DNA from: Mesorhizobium loti
GTDB lineage: Bacteria > Pseudomonadota > Alphaproteobacteria > Rhizobiales > Rhizobiaceae
Assembly: GCF_013170705.1 (NCBI RefSeq)
Contig: NZ_CP033334.1
Span: forward strand, 2,457,501 to 2,521,500
Direction: 5' to 3'
Length of the DNA: 64,000 bases
Shown here: positions 55,479 through 63,566 of the stretch, piece by piece
How the letters are laid out: every line of letters begins with the position of its first letter
Position numbering within the stretch: position 1 is the stretch's first letter
Made by a program: the position numbers and the translations under genes
The notes under the pieces: generated by a model
Told to the model about the DNA's origin: nothing
Database searches by the model: none
What the model saw: only the letters and a program-made list of their open reading frames with translations

Positions 55479-55513
55479 CAGCCACGTCGCCGCCTGGGTA
55501 CAAGGATAGGACC

Positions 55514-56578
55514 ATGTCAGACCCGCACCCGCATTCCCATCTGTGGCCCGGCGTGCCGCTTGCCCTGTTTTCGGCCGCATTGTTTGGCGCCACGCCGCCC
55601 CTCTCCAAGCTGCTGCTCAACAGCGTGAGCCCCTTCATGCTGGCCGGCCTGCTCTATCTCGGCGCCGGCATTGGCCTTGCCCTGTATCGCCTGCTTCGCG
55701 GCAAACAGGCCGCGGCCGGCGAAGCGCAGCTGGCCGCCAGGGATGTCCCTTGGCTGGCGCTGGCGATCGGCATGGGCGGCATCCTCGCGCCGGTGTTGTT
55801 GATGTTCGGCCTCAGCCTCAACACGGCATCCAGTTCAGCGCTGCTGCTCAACCTGGAAGGGCTGGCGACGATGGCGATCGCCTGGCTCGTCTATCGCGAG
55901 AATGTCGACCGGCGCCTGCTTGTTGGCGCCTTCGCCATTCTGGCGGGCGCGGTCCTGTTGTCATGGCAGGGCGAGGGTGTCGCCTTCAATCTCGGCGCGC
56001 TGCTCGTCGCCGGGGCCTGCCTGGCATGGGGACTGGACAACAACTTCACCCGCAAAATCTCGGCGACCGACCCGGTGGTGATCGCCATGCTGAAAGGGCT
56101 GGTGGCGGGCGCGGCCAATGTCGGGTTGGCGCTTGCCGCCGGAGCGTCGTTTCCCGCGGTATCCATTGTCGTGGCCACGGCCGCCGTCGGCTTCCTCGGC
56201 ATCGGCGTCAGCCTTGTGATGTTCATCCTGGCATTGCGCCATCTTGGTACCGCGCGGACAGGCGCCTATTACTCGCTGGCTCCGTTCATCGGTGCGCTGC
56301 TGGCCATCGTCATCCTGGGCGATGCCGTCACCTTCAAGCTGGCCTTGGCGGGACTTCTGATGGGTATCGGCCTATGGTTGCATCTGTCGGAACGCCACGA
56401 CCATGAGCACGACCACGAGGCGCTGGAACATGAGCACAGCCATGTGCATGACGAACACCACCAGCACGATCATGACGGGCCGGTGAGCGAGCCGCATTCG
56501 CACTGGCACCGGCATGCGCCGATGCGCCACCGCCATCCGCATTATCCGGACCTGCACCACAGGCACGGCCACGGCTGA
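55514..56578 (+). CDS. EamA (DMT) family transporter with long His-rich C-terminal tail
   Basis: A 354-residue drug/metabolite transporter with ten predicted helices in two EamA repeats (LWPGVPLALFSAALFGATPPLSKLLL first, GALLVAGACLAWGLDNNFTRKIS second). The last 60 residues (295-354) form a histidine-rich tail with 23 His in clusters such as HDHEHDHE and HRHPHYPDLHHRHGHG, a likely metal-binding region facing the cytoplasm or periplasm. A second, shorter His run is at the N-terminus (MSDPHPHSH). Zn, Ni or Co transport or sensing is inferred from the tail. It is followed by a DCC-family gene 2 bp later. Confidence 0.85.
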   Translation: MSDPHPHSHLWPGVPLALFSAALFGATPPLSKLLLNSVSPFMLAGLLYLGAGIGLALYRLLRGKQAAAGEAQLAARDVPWLALAIGMGGILAPVLLMFGLSLNTASSSALLLNLEGLATMAIAWLVYRENVDRRLLVGAFAILAGAVLLSWQGEGVAFNLGALLVAGACLAWGLDNNFTRKISATDPVVIAMLKGLVAGAANVGLALAAGASFPAVSIVVATAAVGFLGIGVSLVMFILALRHLGTARTGAYYSLAPFIGALLAIVILGDAVTFKLALAGLLMGIGLWLHLSERHDHEHDHEALEHEHSHVHDEHHQHDHDGPVSEPHSHWHRHAPMRHRHPHYPDLHHRHGHG

Positions 56579-56580
56579 GC

Positions 56581-56982
56581 ATGCCAATCATGCTCAAGCA
56601 AACGCCAAGGCCTGAACTAACCGTTTGGTACAACACGCGTTGCCCCGTCTGCGATGGCGGCATTACCAGGCAGAAGCGGCGGCTGATCGAAGCGGTCAGG
56701 GCCGGGCGGATCAAATTTCGCGACATCAATCTGGAGCCGGCGGCCCTGGCCGGACACGGCGCCTCGCTGGAGGACATCCGCCGGCGGCTGCACGCCACCG
56801 ATGCGGATGGCCGCTTGCTGGTCGGCGCCGATGTTGCCATCGCCGTGTGGCGGATAACGCCGGGCGAGGGCTGGCTGGCCACGCTTCTCGGCAACCGGTT
56901 GACCCTGCCGATGACGCGCTTCGCCTATGACCGGTTCGCTGATCTGCTCTACGCCTGGAACCGCCGCAAGGGCCGCTGGTAG
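56581..56982 (+). CDS. DUF393/DCC family thiol-disulfide protein
   Basis: A 133-residue protein of the DCC family. The CxxC motif is in VWYNTRCPVCDGGITRQKRRLIEA, as in thioredoxin-like redox proteins, followed by INLEPAALAGHGASLEDIRRRLHATDADGRLLVGADVAIAVW. The family is linked to thiol-disulfide exchange, but targets are unknown. The start ATG 56581 lies 2 bp after the EamA stop, so co-translation is likely; a combined metal and redox role is possible. Confidence 0.88.
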   Translation: MPIMLKQTPRPELTVWYNTRCPVCDGGITRQKRRLIEAVRAGRIKFRDINLEPAALAGHGASLEDIRRRLHATDADGRLLVGADVAIAVWRITPGEGWLATLLGNRLTLPMTRFAYDRFADLLYAWNRRKGRW

Positions 56983-57086
56983 CGCGCGGTGATGCGCAAG
57001 GGTTCGGAGCGTGTCTCCTAACCCTTGTCCGCCGGCTTTATCGGCCAGCGAAAGCAAGCGTCTGGCATGACATTCAGATACATCGT

Positions 57087-57142
57087 AAGATATATCTTGA
57101 CTCCATGGGAAGGCGACCCTAACTAAGATATATCGTAAGATA
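57087..57142. promoter_or_regulatory. Putative PadR operators
   Basis: AAGATATATCTT (57087-57098) is a perfect 12-bp palindrome preceded by ATCGT; a second related site, AAGATATATCGTAAGATA, is at 57125-57142. Both lie within 76 bp before the PadR start. A -35-like TTGACT (57097-57102) overlaps the first site, so binding would hinder RNA polymerase. Confidence 0.65.
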
Positions 57143-57161
57143 GAACTCAAGGAGCAATCCA

Positions 57162-57851
57162 ATGCACAAGGACAATCATTTCGGACGCGGCCATTTCGGT
57201 GAGCGCATGTTCATGCACATGGCCGGCAAGTTCGGTGGCAGAGGGGGCGGCGGCTTCGGCCCGTTCGGCCATGGCGGCCGCGGTGGCGGCCGCGGCGGGC
57301 CGGGGGACATGTTCCGCGCCGGGCGGATGCTGGCCGACGGCGACCTCAAGCTGATCACGCTGTCGCTGCTGGCCGAGGCGCCTCGCCACGGCTACGACAT
57401 CATCAAGGCGCTGGAAGAGCGCACCAGCGGCATCTACAGCCCGAGCCCGGGCGTGGTCTACCCGACGCTGACCTTCCTGGAAGAGGCAGGCTATGCCGTC
57501 TCATCGAGCGAAGGCAACAAGAAGGTATTTTCCATCACCGAGGCCGGCCAGGCGCATCTCGCCGACAATCGCGAGATGATCGACGGCGTGCTCGACCACC
57601 TCGAACGCTTCGGGCGCAAGATGGCCAAGGCGCGCGACTGGTTCGGCTGGAACGACGATGGCGAGGACCGGCGCGGCGGTCGCGGCGGCCGTGGCGAGCG
57701 TTCGGAAACGCGCGACGAATTCCGCGCCATCCGCCATCGCCTGCGCGCGGCGCTGGGCGACATCGTCGATGCCCCGGCTGAAAAGCAGGCCGAGGCGATC
57801 GCCATCCTCGAAGCCGCGGCGGAAGCGCTGGAAGCGCTGACGCATCGCTGA
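57162..57851 (+). CDS. PadR family transcriptional regulator with Gly-rich N-terminus
   Basis: A 229-residue PadR regulator. Residues 20-50 are a Gly/Arg-rich low-complexity stretch (GRGGGGFGPFGHGGRGGGRGG) beyond the usual start. The winged helix is LKLITLSLLAEAPRHGYDIIKALEERTSGIYSPSPGVVYPTLTFLEEAGYAVSSSEGNKKVFSITEAG. A PadR C-terminal helical domain (FRAIRHRLRAALGD) ends it. PadR proteins repress their own gene and nearby targets; AAGATATATCTT-type palindromes sit in its own promoter. The target is not apparent, since the downstream neighbours are transcribed the other way. Confidence 0.88.
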   Translation: MHKDNHFGRGHFGERMFMHMAGKFGGRGGGGFGPFGHGGRGGGRGGPGDMFRAGRMLADGDLKLITLSLLAEAPRHGYDIIKALEERTSGIYSPSPGVVYPTLTFLEEAGYAVSSSEGNKKVFSITEAGQAHLADNREMIDGVLDHLERFGRKMAKARDWFGWNDDGEDRRGGRGGRGERSETRDEFRAIRHRLRAALGDIVDAPAEKQAEAIAILEAAAEALEALTHR

Positions 57852-57873
57852 TCTCGTCGCGACAGACGCAAGA

Positions 57874-57898
57874 AAGCCCGGGGCGACGACCCGGGCTT
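57874..57898. terminator. Bidirectional terminator
   Basis: AAGCCCGGG-GCGACGA-CCCGGGCTT is a perfect 9-bp stem with flanking A and T runs (AGAA on the left, CTTT on the right). It lies between the converging PadR and YiaA/B-type genes. Confidence 0.85.
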
Positions 57899-57921
57899 CT
57901 TTGCGTCAGGGCGGGCCGGCA

Positions 57922-58182
57922 TTATTCCTTGCCGACATATTCGCTGATCAGCTTTTCGTTGCGGGCCTTTTCGATCTTGGCGGTCATCTCGGCCGAGAGG
58001 CGCTCGTCGGTGCGGTACTTGACCAGATTCACCAGGCTGCCGGTGAGCAGCAGAATGCCCATCGCCCAGTAACCCTTGGTCGCCAGGTCGACCGGCGCCA
58101 GCCACAGCGACAGGCCGAGCATGAAATAGGCGGCACCGACCGAGGCGGTGTTGAACATGATGTAGGTCTGATTGGCGTTCAT
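57922..58182 (-). CDS. YiaA/YiaB family inner-membrane protein
   Basis: An 86-residue protein with two membrane helices of the YiaA/YiaB type: NTASVGAAYFMLGLSLWLA and GYWAMGILLLTGSLVNLVKYRTDERL, then a charged, helical C-terminal tail (AEMTAKIEKARNEKLISEYVGKE). The function is unknown. It is 56 bp downstream of the PspA-like gene on the same strand, and probably its operon partner. Confidence 0.85.
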   Translation of the reverse strand: MNANQTYIMFNTASVGAAYFMLGLSLWLAPVDLATKGYWAMGILLLTGSLVNLVKYRTDERLSAEMTAKIEKARNEKLISEYVGKE

Positions 58183-58238
58183 GGGTGTTCTCCGTTGGTT
58201 TGATGGATTTGATGGAAGTCAGGTCTTCAAGGCGGGTT

Positions 58239-58916
58239 TCAGTTGATGGTCTTCAGGCGCTCGAGCACGTCCTTGGCGCGCACCTTCACCGCCGCGCCGT
58301 GCCCGGCGTCGGCAAGGCGGTCGCGGATTGCTTCGTGACGCAGCTCGCCGTCGATCTCGTCGAGAATGCCGGCCTCCTCGAATGGGTCGCCGGCTCCCTT
58401 GATGCGGGCCAAAAGCTCCTCGGCGTCGTTGAGGCTCGCCGAATGGCCGATCGACCTGACGAGGCGTGACTGCGCCTTGCGCTCGGCATCGATGGCCCGG
58501 GCCGAGATCATGCCCTGGTTGAGGTCGATGATGCGGCGATGCGCCCGCTCCACCGAAACGCGCATCCGCAAGGTCTTTTCGCCAAGGCTCTGCACGGTGG
58601 CGCGGCGAACCTCGCGTTCATTTTCCAACTCCGCGACAGCCGCGGCACCACTTTCGGCAAGCCCGTTGTTGCCGGCGGCCAGTGCGCTCAGCGTGCGGCT
58701 TTCGAGATCCGCGTGGCGGCGTTCGAGGTGGTCGAGCCCGGCCTGCTCGGCACGCTGGCGCACGATCAGCGAGGCGAGGGTCTGCTTGGCGGCGGCAAGG
58801 CCCGCCTCGGCGTCGCGGATGCGTTGTGCCAGAAGGTCGATGGCGAAGCGATCCTTCAGGCCGTCCTCGGCCCGCGCGCTGGCGCCGTCGAGCAATGTTC
58901 TGATCAGGCTAAGCAT
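58239..58916 (-). CDS. PspA/IM30 family protein
   Basis: A 225-residue PspA/IM30-type coiled-coil protein. MLSLIRTLLDGASARAEDGLKDRFAIDLLAQRIRDAEAGLAAAKQ is the membrane-binding start helix and first coiled segment; long heptad-rich helices follow (ERKAQSRLVRSIGHSASLNDAEELLARIKG). PspA proteins bind and protect stressed inner membranes, remodelling them as ESCRT-III-like polymers. The start 58916 gives the classical N-terminus. It is divergent from a TetR gene, with three palindromes between them, so it is the probable target of that repressor. Confidence 0.88.
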   Translation of the reverse strand: MLSLIRTLLDGASARAEDGLKDRFAIDLLAQRIRDAEAGLAAAKQTLASLIVRQRAEQAGLDHLERRHADLESRTLSALAAGNNGLAESGAAAVAELENEREVRRATVQSLGEKTLRMRVSVERAHRRIIDLNQGMISARAIDAERKAQSRLVRSIGHSASLNDAEELLARIKGAGDPFEEAGILDEIDGELRHEAIRDRLADAGHGAAVKVRAKDVLERLKTIN

Positions 58917-58942
58917 GGTTCTTCTCCCTTCGAATTGTTCTG

Positions 58943-59011
58943 TGAACAATGTTCACGAGGCCAACATAACAGGAAATGAACATTGTTCAAGACGTTTTTG
59001 AACGCTGTTCA
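58943..59011. promoter_or_regulatory. Three TetR-type operator palindromes
   Basis: TGAACAATGTTCA (58943-58955), TGAACATTGTTCA (58977-58989) and TGAACGCTGTTCA (58999-59011) are three 13-bp palindromes of one consensus, TGAACnnTGTTCA. They are spaced 34 and 22 bp apart, between the divergent PspA and TetR genes. Confidence 0.75.
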
Positions 59012-59095
59012 CGAAACTTCGCATATGGTAAACAGGGGGAAATCGCGGTTCGAACCAGCGTGCCGCGCAAAGCATTCGCACCCACAAGGACTGAT

Positions 59096-59737
59096 ATGGC
59101 ACTGGACAAGGAAGAGACGGGCGAGCGGGTGCTGGCGATTGCCGAAGTGCTGCTCAACGAGGGCGGCATGGACAATCTGAAGGCGAGGACCATCGCCGAG
59201 CAGGCGGGCATCTCGGTCGGTTCGGTCTACAATCTGTTTTCCGATCTCGACGGGGTGCACCGTGCCGTCAACATGCGGCTGCTTGATCGACTCGGGGCGG
59301 CGGGGGCAGCGGCGATGGCCGATCTTTCCCGGCGCGGCATCACCGATGTGCGCCAGCGCCTGCTGGCGCTGGCGGGCGCCTATGTGCGCTTCGTCGAAGC
59401 GCATCCGGGCAGTTGGCCCGCATTGCTTGCCTTCAACAGGCGGCGTCCAACACTGGCCGAACCCGATGCTTACGAGGCGCGGCTCGACCAGCTGTTCGAG
59501 ATCATTGCCGGCGTGCTCGCCAGCGGCGATTTCGACCTTGACGCCGACACGCGACGGATCGCCGCGCGCACCTTGTGGTCAAGCGTGCACGGCATCGTCA
59601 CCAGCGGCTATGCGGCCAGATCCGTGCGCGGGCAGACGGACGAGATCGACCAGCAGATCGACCTCCTGGTCGCCGTCTTCATCAGGGGGCTGGAACGCGG
59701 CGGCGCATTCGCGCATGCTGGGACGACAGCGTCGTGA
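59096..59737 (+). CDS. TetR family transcriptional regulator
   Basis: A 213-residue TetR repressor. The helix-turn-helix is DNLKARTIAEQAGISVGSVYNLFSDLDGVHRAVN; a C-terminal ligand domain follows (TDVRQRLLALAGAYVRFVEAHPGSWPALLAF), of the TetR_C_33/WHG type. The start ATG 59096 is chosen; the longer frame reaches back through the operators. It is divergent from the PspA/YiaA operon with three near-identical palindromes in the gap, and is followed by the HlyU-like gene in the same direction. Autoregulation is likely. Confidence 0.9.
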   Translation: MALDKEETGERVLAIAEVLLNEGGMDNLKARTIAEQAGISVGSVYNLFSDLDGVHRAVNMRLLDRLGAAGAAAMADLSRRGITDVRQRLLALAGAYVRFVEAHPGSWPALLAFNRRRPTLAEPDAYEARLDQLFEIIAGVLASGDFDLDADTRRIAARTLWSSVHGIVTSGYAARSVRGQTDEIDQQIDLLVAVFIRGLERGGAFAHAGTTAS

Positions 59738-59784
59738 ATCGCGAACAGACCGTGGTTTGCAGGACGAACAAGGAGATTTGAGCG

Positions 59785-60081
59785 ATGTCTTTTCTGAAGC
59801 GTCTTTTCGGTGGTGGCGGCGGCGGTGAGACGGCCGAGCCCAAAAGTGCGGCGCCAGCCAAGCAGGTCGAGCATAAGGGTTTCCTCATCAGCGCCACGCC
59901 CTACAAGACCGATGGCCAGTACCAGACCTGCGGTGTCGTTTCCAAGGAGGTCGACGGCGTGGTGAAGGAGCACAAATTCATCCGCGCCGACCGTTTCGCC
60001 GGGCTGGACGACGCCGTCGACATTTCGATCAAGAAGGGCATCCAGCTGGTGGATGAACAGGGCGACCGGATCTTCGGTTAG
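59785..60081 (+). CDS. HlyU family protein
   Basis: A 98-residue member of the HlyU family (named for a Vibrio haemolysin activator). It opens MSFLKRLFGGGGGGE, and the domain is EHKGFLISATPYKTDGQYQTCGVVSKEV, HKFIRADRFAGLDDAVDISIKKGIQLVDEQGDRIF. The rhizobial forms have no known target and lack the helix-turn-helix of classic HlyU, so the 'transcriptional' name may mislead. GGAGATTTGAGCG precedes ATG 59785. It lies 47 bp after the TetR gene. Confidence 0.85.
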   Translation: MSFLKRLFGGGGGGETAEPKSAAPAKQVEHKGFLISATPYKTDGQYQTCGVVSKEVDGVVKEHKFIRADRFAGLDDAVDISIKKGIQLVDEQGDRIFG

Positions 60082-60266
60082 GCGGACTGCTCGAGGCGAC
60101 CGCCCGCATTGCACCAGAGGCGGCAAATGCCGGCGCGGCCAAGCTTGTCGCGAGGCTTGCTCGCGGAGCAAACCTCGGTAACGCCTTGTCCCACTCAAAC
60201 CGCATTGCCCGAGGCCAGACAGGTGTCGAAAATGCGAGGCGATGGTCCTCGCCACGAAACCCGGGT

Positions 60267-61859
60267 TCAAGGTTTCAGCTCGATGGTTCCCGTGTCGCGA
60301 AGCGGGAACGCGCGATGGGTGGAAATGACGACGATCCGGTCGCTCAGCTGGGCGAGCAGCCGCTCCAGGATGCGCTCGCCCTGCTCGTCGTCGAGATGCT
60401 CCGTCGGCTCGTCGAGCAGCACCAGCGGCATGGCGGACAGCCAGGCGCGCGCGAGGTTGATGCGCTGCACCTCGCCGAGCGAAAACCGGTCCTGCCTGAT
60501 CCAGGTATCCAGCCCGCCTGCCTCACGGATTCGCCGGTCCATCTCGACGATTTCCAGCGCGCGCCACAGGGCCGCGTCCGGTGCGTTGCCGACGAAGAGG
60601 TTGGCGCGCACAGTGTCCTCCATGATGACAGCATCATGGAGCACCAGTGCCGAGAGTGCCCGCCGCTCGCCTGCCGACAGGATGCGGTCGCCGGCGGCAA
60701 ATCCATCCTCGCCGATCCAGCCGGCGACCTGCTTGAGCAGGCTGGTCTTGCCCGAGCCGCTGGCGCCGACGAACACCGTCGGCCGACCTCTTTCAAGTGT
60801 CAGCGCGACCGGCGCACCAATGGGACGGTCGTCCGGCGCGCGGCGCTGCAGGGCGCCGTTGCGCAGTTGGCGCGGTTCGGTCGGCATGTGCGCTTGCCTG
60901 TCCGCCGAAGCGGCCTCGGTCCACCTGCCGATCTCGGCCCGGGCGGCATTGCGGCGAAGCACGGCCACGAGCATGCGCGACGCGCCGTTCAGCGCTTCGC
61001 CCAGCGCCAACCATGAGAACGCGAGCAGCATTGGCAGGAGAAGCTCCGTGCCTTGCCGGCCGGCATACCAGGCAGCCGCCATCACGCTTATGCCGCCGAT
61101 CGGACCGAGGGCGGCGCAGAGCGTGTCGAGCCCGGCCTGCAGGCGGCGAAGGGCAAGCATCTCGCCATCCGCGCGGGAGAGTGCGGCAAGCGCCTCGCCA
61201 CACTCGTGGCGCCAGGCACCCTCGGCCTTGAGCGGAACGGCTGACGCCATGGCCGTGCCAAGCCTGCCTGCGCCCCCGCGACGCATCGACCTGGCGCGCT
61301 CCCATGCCATGGCGCCAGCCTTGGCCACCCGGTTCCCCGCGAACAGGATGGCGAGCAGCAGAAGCAGGATCGGTAGAAGCGAGGGCGGTACGAGCACCGC
61401 CGAACCGGCGATGAGGACGGCGAGGCCGCAGGCCAGCGTCAGCGCCGGCAGGCCGGCACGCAGCCGGGCGTAGTCGAGATCCTCGACATCATCGAGATAG
61501 TCGGCCAGCCTTGCGTCATCGCCGAGCTGCCACCCGGCCCGGCGCACGGCGGGCGCCGCCGCCATCGCGGCGAAAAGTTCGACGCGATGCGCGACCTGGT
61601 CCGCGAGTGCTGCCTTGTGGCCGGCCAGCCGCTCGCCATAGCGGGCGGCCGTGCGGCCCACCGCGAACAGCCTGATCAGCGCGGCCGGTATGTGGAAGTT
61701 GAAGGTGAAGGCGGTGGCGGAAAGGCCGGCGATCGCCACCGATCCCAACAGCCAGGCGGAAACACCGCCGAGCAATACGCCGCAGCAGAGTGCCGAGAAG
61801 GCAAAGCCCGTAGCCAGCCGCCACGACTTCCGGCTCGAGGATTGAAGGAGAGTGTTCAT
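60267..61859 (-). CDS. cydC: Thiol reductant ABC exporter subunit CydC
   Basis: A 530-residue half-transporter: six membrane helices (residues about 10-320) followed by an ATPase domain with GASGSGKTS (Walker A), SLGEVQRINLARAWLS (signature, non-canonical LSGGQ), and LVLLDEPTEHLD (Walker B). With CydD it exports cysteine and glutathione to the periplasm, needed for cytochrome bd assembly. Its ATG overlaps the stop of cydD by 4 bases (61856-61859), so they are coupled. A signature motif starting SLGE rather than LSGG is normal for one half of this heterodimer. Confidence 0.93.
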   Translation of the reverse strand: MNTLLQSSSRKSWRLATGFAFSALCCGVLLGGVSAWLLGSVAIAGLSATAFTFNFHIPAALIRLFAVGRTAARYGERLAGHKAALADQVAHRVELFAAMAAAPAVRRAGWQLGDDARLADYLDDVEDLDYARLRAGLPALTLACGLAVLIAGSAVLVPPSLLPILLLLLAILFAGNRVAKAGAMAWERARSMRRGGAGRLGTAMASAVPLKAEGAWRHECGEALAALSRADGEMLALRRLQAGLDTLCAALGPIGGISVMAAAWYAGRQGTELLLPMLLAFSWLALGEALNGASRMLVAVLRRNAARAEIGRWTEAASADRQAHMPTEPRQLRNGALQRRAPDDRPIGAPVALTLERGRPTVFVGASGSGKTSLLKQVAGWIGEDGFAAGDRILSAGERRALSALVLHDAVIMEDTVRANLFVGNAPDAALWRALEIVEMDRRIREAGGLDTWIRQDRFSLGEVQRINLARAWLSAMPLVLLDEPTEHLDDEQGERILERLLAQLSDRIVVISTHRAFPLRDTGTIELKP

Positions 61860-63466
61860 GCCGCCACCTCGATGGCATCGTTGGGGGTGAGATCGACCGT
61901 CATGTCCGCGGCGGCGGCGAGATCGCGGTCATGGGTGGCCACGACGACAAGCCGCGATCGCGAGATCGCAAGCAGCATGCGCCGCACCGCTTCGGCCGTC
62001 TGGCGGTCGAGCTTTGCCGTGGGTTCATCGGCCAGTACGATCCGGCCGGAAAGCTGCGCGCGGGCGATCGCGATGCGCAGTCGTTGCCCACCGGAAAGAT
62101 TGGCTCCGCCCCTGTCCAGCCTGGCTTCGAGGCCGCCGGGCAACAGCGCATCGTTGACCAGGCCGATCGCGCCGGCGGCTGCCTTGAGGTTGTCCCCGGC
62201 CGGCACGTCGATACTCCATGAAAGGGCCTCGGCAAGCGTTCCCTCGGGCACGTAGCTGTCGGTGGAAACCCAGGCGATTTCCCGGCCGGCGAGTGCATCG
62301 GCGTCGAGCGCTCCGCCTGGTTCGAGCCCGGCCAGTCGGCGCAGCAATGTCGACTTGCCTGATCCGCTCGGGCCGACAATGGCGACGAGGCCCTGTTCCG
62401 GCAACGCCAGGGACAGGCGGTCGAGAACCGGCAAGGCCTTTGCCCCGACCGGCTCGGCATCGAGCAGCCGGTCAAGTGCGGCCGCCGCGGCTAGGCCTTC
62501 CGCCTTGGCATGATACTGTTCCGAAAAGCGCCGGAAGGGTGCGAAATATTCCGGCGCGATCATCAGGATGAACAGGCTCTGCCAGAGCGCGAGGTTGGAG
62601 AAGCCAGGAATCATCGCGAGCTTCAGATGGCCAAGGCCGAGGAAGACGGCGAGGATGGCGATCGACAGCGATGCGAAGAAGTCGATGATGCCGGCATTGA
62701 TGAAAGCGATGCGCAGCACGCTCATGGTGTTGTCCGCATAGGTTTCGAGGCGTCGGGCCAGCTTGGCGTCCTCGGTAGCCATCGCGTGGTTGGCGAGGAT
62801 CGTGGGCAGCGTGCGGATGCGGTCGGCGAACTGGCCCGCCAACCGGCCGAAGGCGTGTTCCTGGGCGTCGGCGCGCCGGCGGATGGCATCGCCCACCAGC
62901 GCGAGGAACAGGATCATCACCGGCGTCAGGCACACGACCAGCAGCGCAGCCTGCCAGGAAACGAGGAAAAGTGCGATGGCCGCAAGCACCGGTGCGGCAC
63001 CCATCATCCTGCTGGCCGCGCGATGGCCGACGACAAGGCCGGCCACCGCCTCGGGATGTCGCTGCATCGAGACGATGACGCCGCCGACCGACAGCGATTG
63101 CAGTTGTCGCGCCGGCATGTCGTCCAGGCGCTCGCCCGCAGCCCCGCGCAACCCTACCGACACGGCGGTTTCGGCCGATGCCTGCGCCCTGTCTGAGGCG
63201 AGCCCGGCGAGGCACACAGAAGCGAGAAGCACGATCACAGCCGCGGCCGGCCATGGATCGACGGGATCGCCCATCACCAGCCGTCCGGTGGCGATCGCCG
63301 CCGACGCGGCGAAGCCGAGGCGCAGCCCGGTGCGCGCGACTTGCAGGACGAGCAGCCGACGCAAGCCGCGCCTTGCCAGCCGTTCGGCGATCGACAGTGC
63401 CTGGAAAGGGGCGGGGCCGGAGGGGATGCCCTTCGGATCCGGTGCGGGAACAGCTGACGTTTTCAT
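61856..63466 (-). CDS. cydD: Thiol reductant ABC exporter subunit CydD
   Basis: A 536-residue half-transporter with an N-terminal membrane domain (ALSIAERLARRGLRRLLVLQVARTGL onward) and an ATPase domain: GPSGSGKSTLLRRLAG, LSGGQRLRIAIARAQLSG, IVLADEPTAKLDRQ and ATHDRDL. The partner of CydC, overlapping its start by 4 bp. It is divergent from cydA, encoding the oxidase subunit, across a 100-bp region that carries an FNR/FixK-like box. The start 63466 (MKTSAVPAPD) was chosen; the open frame begins 16 codons earlier inside that region. Confidence 0.93.
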   Translation of the reverse strand: MKTSAVPAPDPKGIPSGPAPFQALSIAERLARRGLRRLLVLQVARTGLRLGFAASAAIATGRLVMGDPVDPWPAAAVIVLLASVCLAGLASDRAQASAETAVSVGLRGAAGERLDDMPARQLQSLSVGGVIVSMQRHPEAVAGLVVGHRAASRMMGAAPVLAAIALFLVSWQAALLVVCLTPVMILFLALVGDAIRRRADAQEHAFGRLAGQFADRIRTLPTILANHAMATEDAKLARRLETYADNTMSVLRIAFINAGIIDFFASLSIAILAVFLGLGHLKLAMIPGFSNLALWQSLFILMIAPEYFAPFRRFSEQYHAKAEGLAAAAALDRLLDAEPVGAKALPVLDRLSLALPEQGLVAIVGPSGSGKSTLLRRLAGLEPGGALDADALAGREIAWVSTDSYVPEGTLAEALSWSIDVPAGDNLKAAAGAIGLVNDALLPGGLEARLDRGGANLSGGQRLRIAIARAQLSGRIVLADEPTAKLDRQTAEAVRRMLLAISRSRLVVVATHDRDLAAAADMTVDLTPNDAIEVAA

Positions 63467-63500
63467 GCCCCGGCTCTCGCACACGCAATGATGAAACGAA

Positions 63501-63514
63501 ATGATCCAGATCAA
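63501..63514. promoter_or_regulatory. FNR/FixK-type anaerobox between cydDC and cydA
   Basis: ATGAT-CCAG-ATCAA matches the TTGAT-N4-ATCAA consensus at nine of ten positions. It lies 52 bp before the cydA start and 34 bp before the cydD start, able to serve either divergent gene under low oxygen. Confidence 0.75.
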
Positions 63515-63566
63515 GCCGCGGATGTTCGCGGCGCGTTATGAGCGGGTGTCCAAAAAGGATGCTCCC

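Noticed and set aside
59040..59070. GGTTCGAACC resembling a tRNA T-arm
   Set aside because: No acceptor, D or anticodon stems can be folded around it, and it lies in the leader of the TetR gene.
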